This document shows positions 5,701 through 6,077 of a DNA stretch of 6,077 nucleotides, piece after piece. Both the position numbers and the translations under genes were made by a program. Source of the DNA: CAZMGG01 sp964565715 (GTDB lineage: Bacteria; Planctomycetota; UBA1135; UBA2386). Each line of letters begins with the position of its first letter. The first letter of the stretch is position 1. The notes below the pieces were generated by a model. The model saw only the letters and a program-made list of their open reading frames with translations, did not search any database and was not told the DNA's origin. The stretch is taken from positions 1-6,077 of the forward strand of contig CAZMGG010000215.1 in assembly GCA_964565715.1 (NCBI GenBank), written 5' to 3'.

Positions 5701-6077
5701 GGTCAACCGGTCGGCTACGGACGCCTTCACCGATGGTCTGGTCGGGTCGGTCGCCGCGCCGCTGCTGGGCGATTTCTGGACCTACTGCGATCAGGCCAGC
5801 CTGCCGGCGGGCAGCGGCTACATCGCCCAGGGCAGCAACGGCTGGCAGATCTCGATCACCGTGCAGGTCAATCCCAACCCGTCGTTCCGGGCCTACACCG
5901 CGGGCCGCCCACCGCTGTCCAGCGGCGCGCCGGCGGTGTGTCGCGGGCCGGGCACGAGCCAATGGCTCACGGCGTCGGGCGGCTTCACCCCCGGCGGCGC
6001 CGTCACCCAGCCCCGCGACAATTCCCTCTACTGGATCATGGTCGACTTCCTGAAGCGGGCCACGGTGGTGACCAACG
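2783..6077 (+). CDS. Large lipoprotein with bacterial Ig-like (Big_5-type) segments, 3' end cut
   Basis: One open frame of 1098 codons runs to the right edge with no stop, and almost every third base is G or C. Residues 22-39 form a lipoprotein signal: Arg-Arg, then GLAAGAAAAVLGLGAC with lipobox LGAC and acylated Cys39, followed by a poly-Gly linker. The protein should be tethered to the envelope. VPRNAGIRLTFS (about residue 174) resembles the opening strand of an SbsA-type Ig-like domain. A clearer copy spans about 490-622, from NVSPFAGAVVRFTKPVDL to SGIRDLSGNPVDL, the latter being the family's typical 'DLAGN' ending. Residues about 700-1098 (FVYVDGWLQARP, DFNLDVEQMYWAP, scattered Cys from residue 742 on) match nothing I know; they are strand-rich with many aromatic and Asn residues. 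ATG 2783 is the first in-frame ATG near the signal; ATG 2789 is also possible. Neither has a Shine-Dalgarno site. Such proteins usually act in surface structure or adhesion; no enzyme motif is visible. Confidence 0.88.
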   Translation, partial: MRMRSCRGSPCRSVHEVQAPWRRGLAAGAAAAVLGLGACGGGGGAAGPIALRPTLHPELSRVEYGRLVDVYGLEEHGAGKVMTLYRRDIVIGADIQDERDTRSPRTDDEVLYDFVGADPDTLQPRLFIPRLLGSDAFLAAFEALDDHLREIAPMMVGEQGLGGTYGVVPRNAGIRLTFSTDLGLGDDFFVERNGQGQVVGLRNTEAVQLLQIAGDPNGPNASAAFRPVPMRIVVDGRYLTLDPVLMGSEGLQYQTRNNAAGLPAAPDQQGANLRIALALEGPLALPGLRPREGQELLGWNNSGRPAVVRDMRSGHPEDNSSDLARGFVRDPIPPRLVGEIVMYLEQVDPVNAQVDEITIWKNGVRHEIDRGDGFRFVTDNSGVAMGVTSVVEDPADDQGLPEVQRVRVRVRATPGLQDIDPRRLPGYPADPAARGPWLVLNAPKAILSAEFSAGGALHPQTGLPVGDDPRYFLTFSPVPLPLASGQPSPPDQNVSPFAGAVVRFTKPVDLGTVRPADTFFFGTRNLLDQAVIDDFVQNRPNSTATPGMDPAAFDPAKYRTPHLIGGRLFDEDGSQTALRLQPTMGFHLDDRMRNPQPADDFRYWLHLVSGASGIRDLSGNPVDLQADTVARAGHLAIPFSVDTRSITGRPIYENNLVVYVVRRMASDDEDPQPSYHLPGEVSPPRNVLPGPRAEAQPLSDVFGAFVYVDGWLQARPTTRMRRIADNLNQAPVAAQTSPLRWCPEAINGQPQVATNTATTPFGQGIQNPLNPYGARLQTVWREVDLSLSRTDPFDFNLDVEQMYWAPFTGSSIRFDEFDRVTLLLGHSERRPEPCTVGGFPTMPNSGLNTEFDANYLRNLRAQGTAVDTQPLPFPAYVDAPLTIESGRAVPEPNGVNRFLPLPTFQKPYFVWRDETVIEQGCTSGISTDTSAGQTYTPYILSPWLSGQGRRFVSANNTVITRSGAWNNANNRMLVNRSATDAFTDGLVGSVAAPLLGDFWTYCDQASLPAGSGYIAQGSNGWQISITVQVNPNPSFRAYTAGRPPLSSGAPAVCRGPGTSQWLTASGGFTPGGAVTQPRDNSLYWIMVDFLKRATVVTN
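3996..4016 (+). repeat. Perfect G-quadruplex motif inside the large gene
   Basis: Four GGG runs (3996-3998, 4002-4004, 4008-4010, 4014-4016) are separated by three identical TGC loops. This meets the standard three-tier, short-loop G-quadruplex pattern on the coding strand. In frame it encodes the alternating peptide RVRVRVRA at about residues 405-412. Confidence 0.8.

Noticed and set aside
4484..5962. Reverse-strand open frame of 492 codons
   Set aside because: It is also antisense to the large gene, rich in Arg/Val/Gly/Asp repeats typical of shadow frames, with no domain.

Overview
This is a GC-rich bacterial fragment. The coding regions on the right are roughly 70% GC or more, with G or C at nearly every third codon position. 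Two genes carry clear lipoprotein signal peptides, which suits a bacterium that exports lipoproteins. Long secreted proteins with SbsA-type Ig-like domains and few Shine-Dalgarno sites would fit a high-GC Planctomycetota or possibly a Myxococcota genome. That assignment is an inference from style and rests on no marker gene.

Layout. Positions 1-773 hold no gene I can defend. They are dense in short exact repeats: 8-, 9-, 11-, 12- and 16-base units, including a pair of identical odd-centre palindromes 30 bp apart. There is also an extremely GC-rich palindromic block at 281-345. Positions 774-1204 hold a broken gene for a small membrane-anchored protein. Its transmembrane half and its C-terminal domain lie in different frames, and it is clearly lower in GC (about 57%) than the rest. 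Positions 1205-1604 again lack a convincing gene. Positions 1605-1976 encode a 123-residue lipoprotein of unknown function. Its stop overlaps the start of the next gene (1973-2458), a 161-residue membrane-anchored protein with an NTF2/SnoaL-like C-terminal domain. The two form a translationally coupled pair.

An intergenic region of 324 bp (2459-2782) contains several small perfect hairpins and possible promoter elements. From 2783 to the right edge runs one very large gene in one uninterrupted frame. It is incomplete (at least 1098 codons, no stop) and encodes a lipoprotein with Ig-like (Big_5-type) segments and a long C-terminal part I cannot assign.

How the genes work together: all three intact genes encode proteins with an export or membrane-anchoring N-terminus, so the right two thirds looks like an envelope-protein locus. 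There is no direct sequence evidence that the large lipoprotein works with the upstream pair. The left third looks like decaying or recently rearranged accessory DNA. I see no CRISPR array, tRNA, rRNA, transposase or recombinase.
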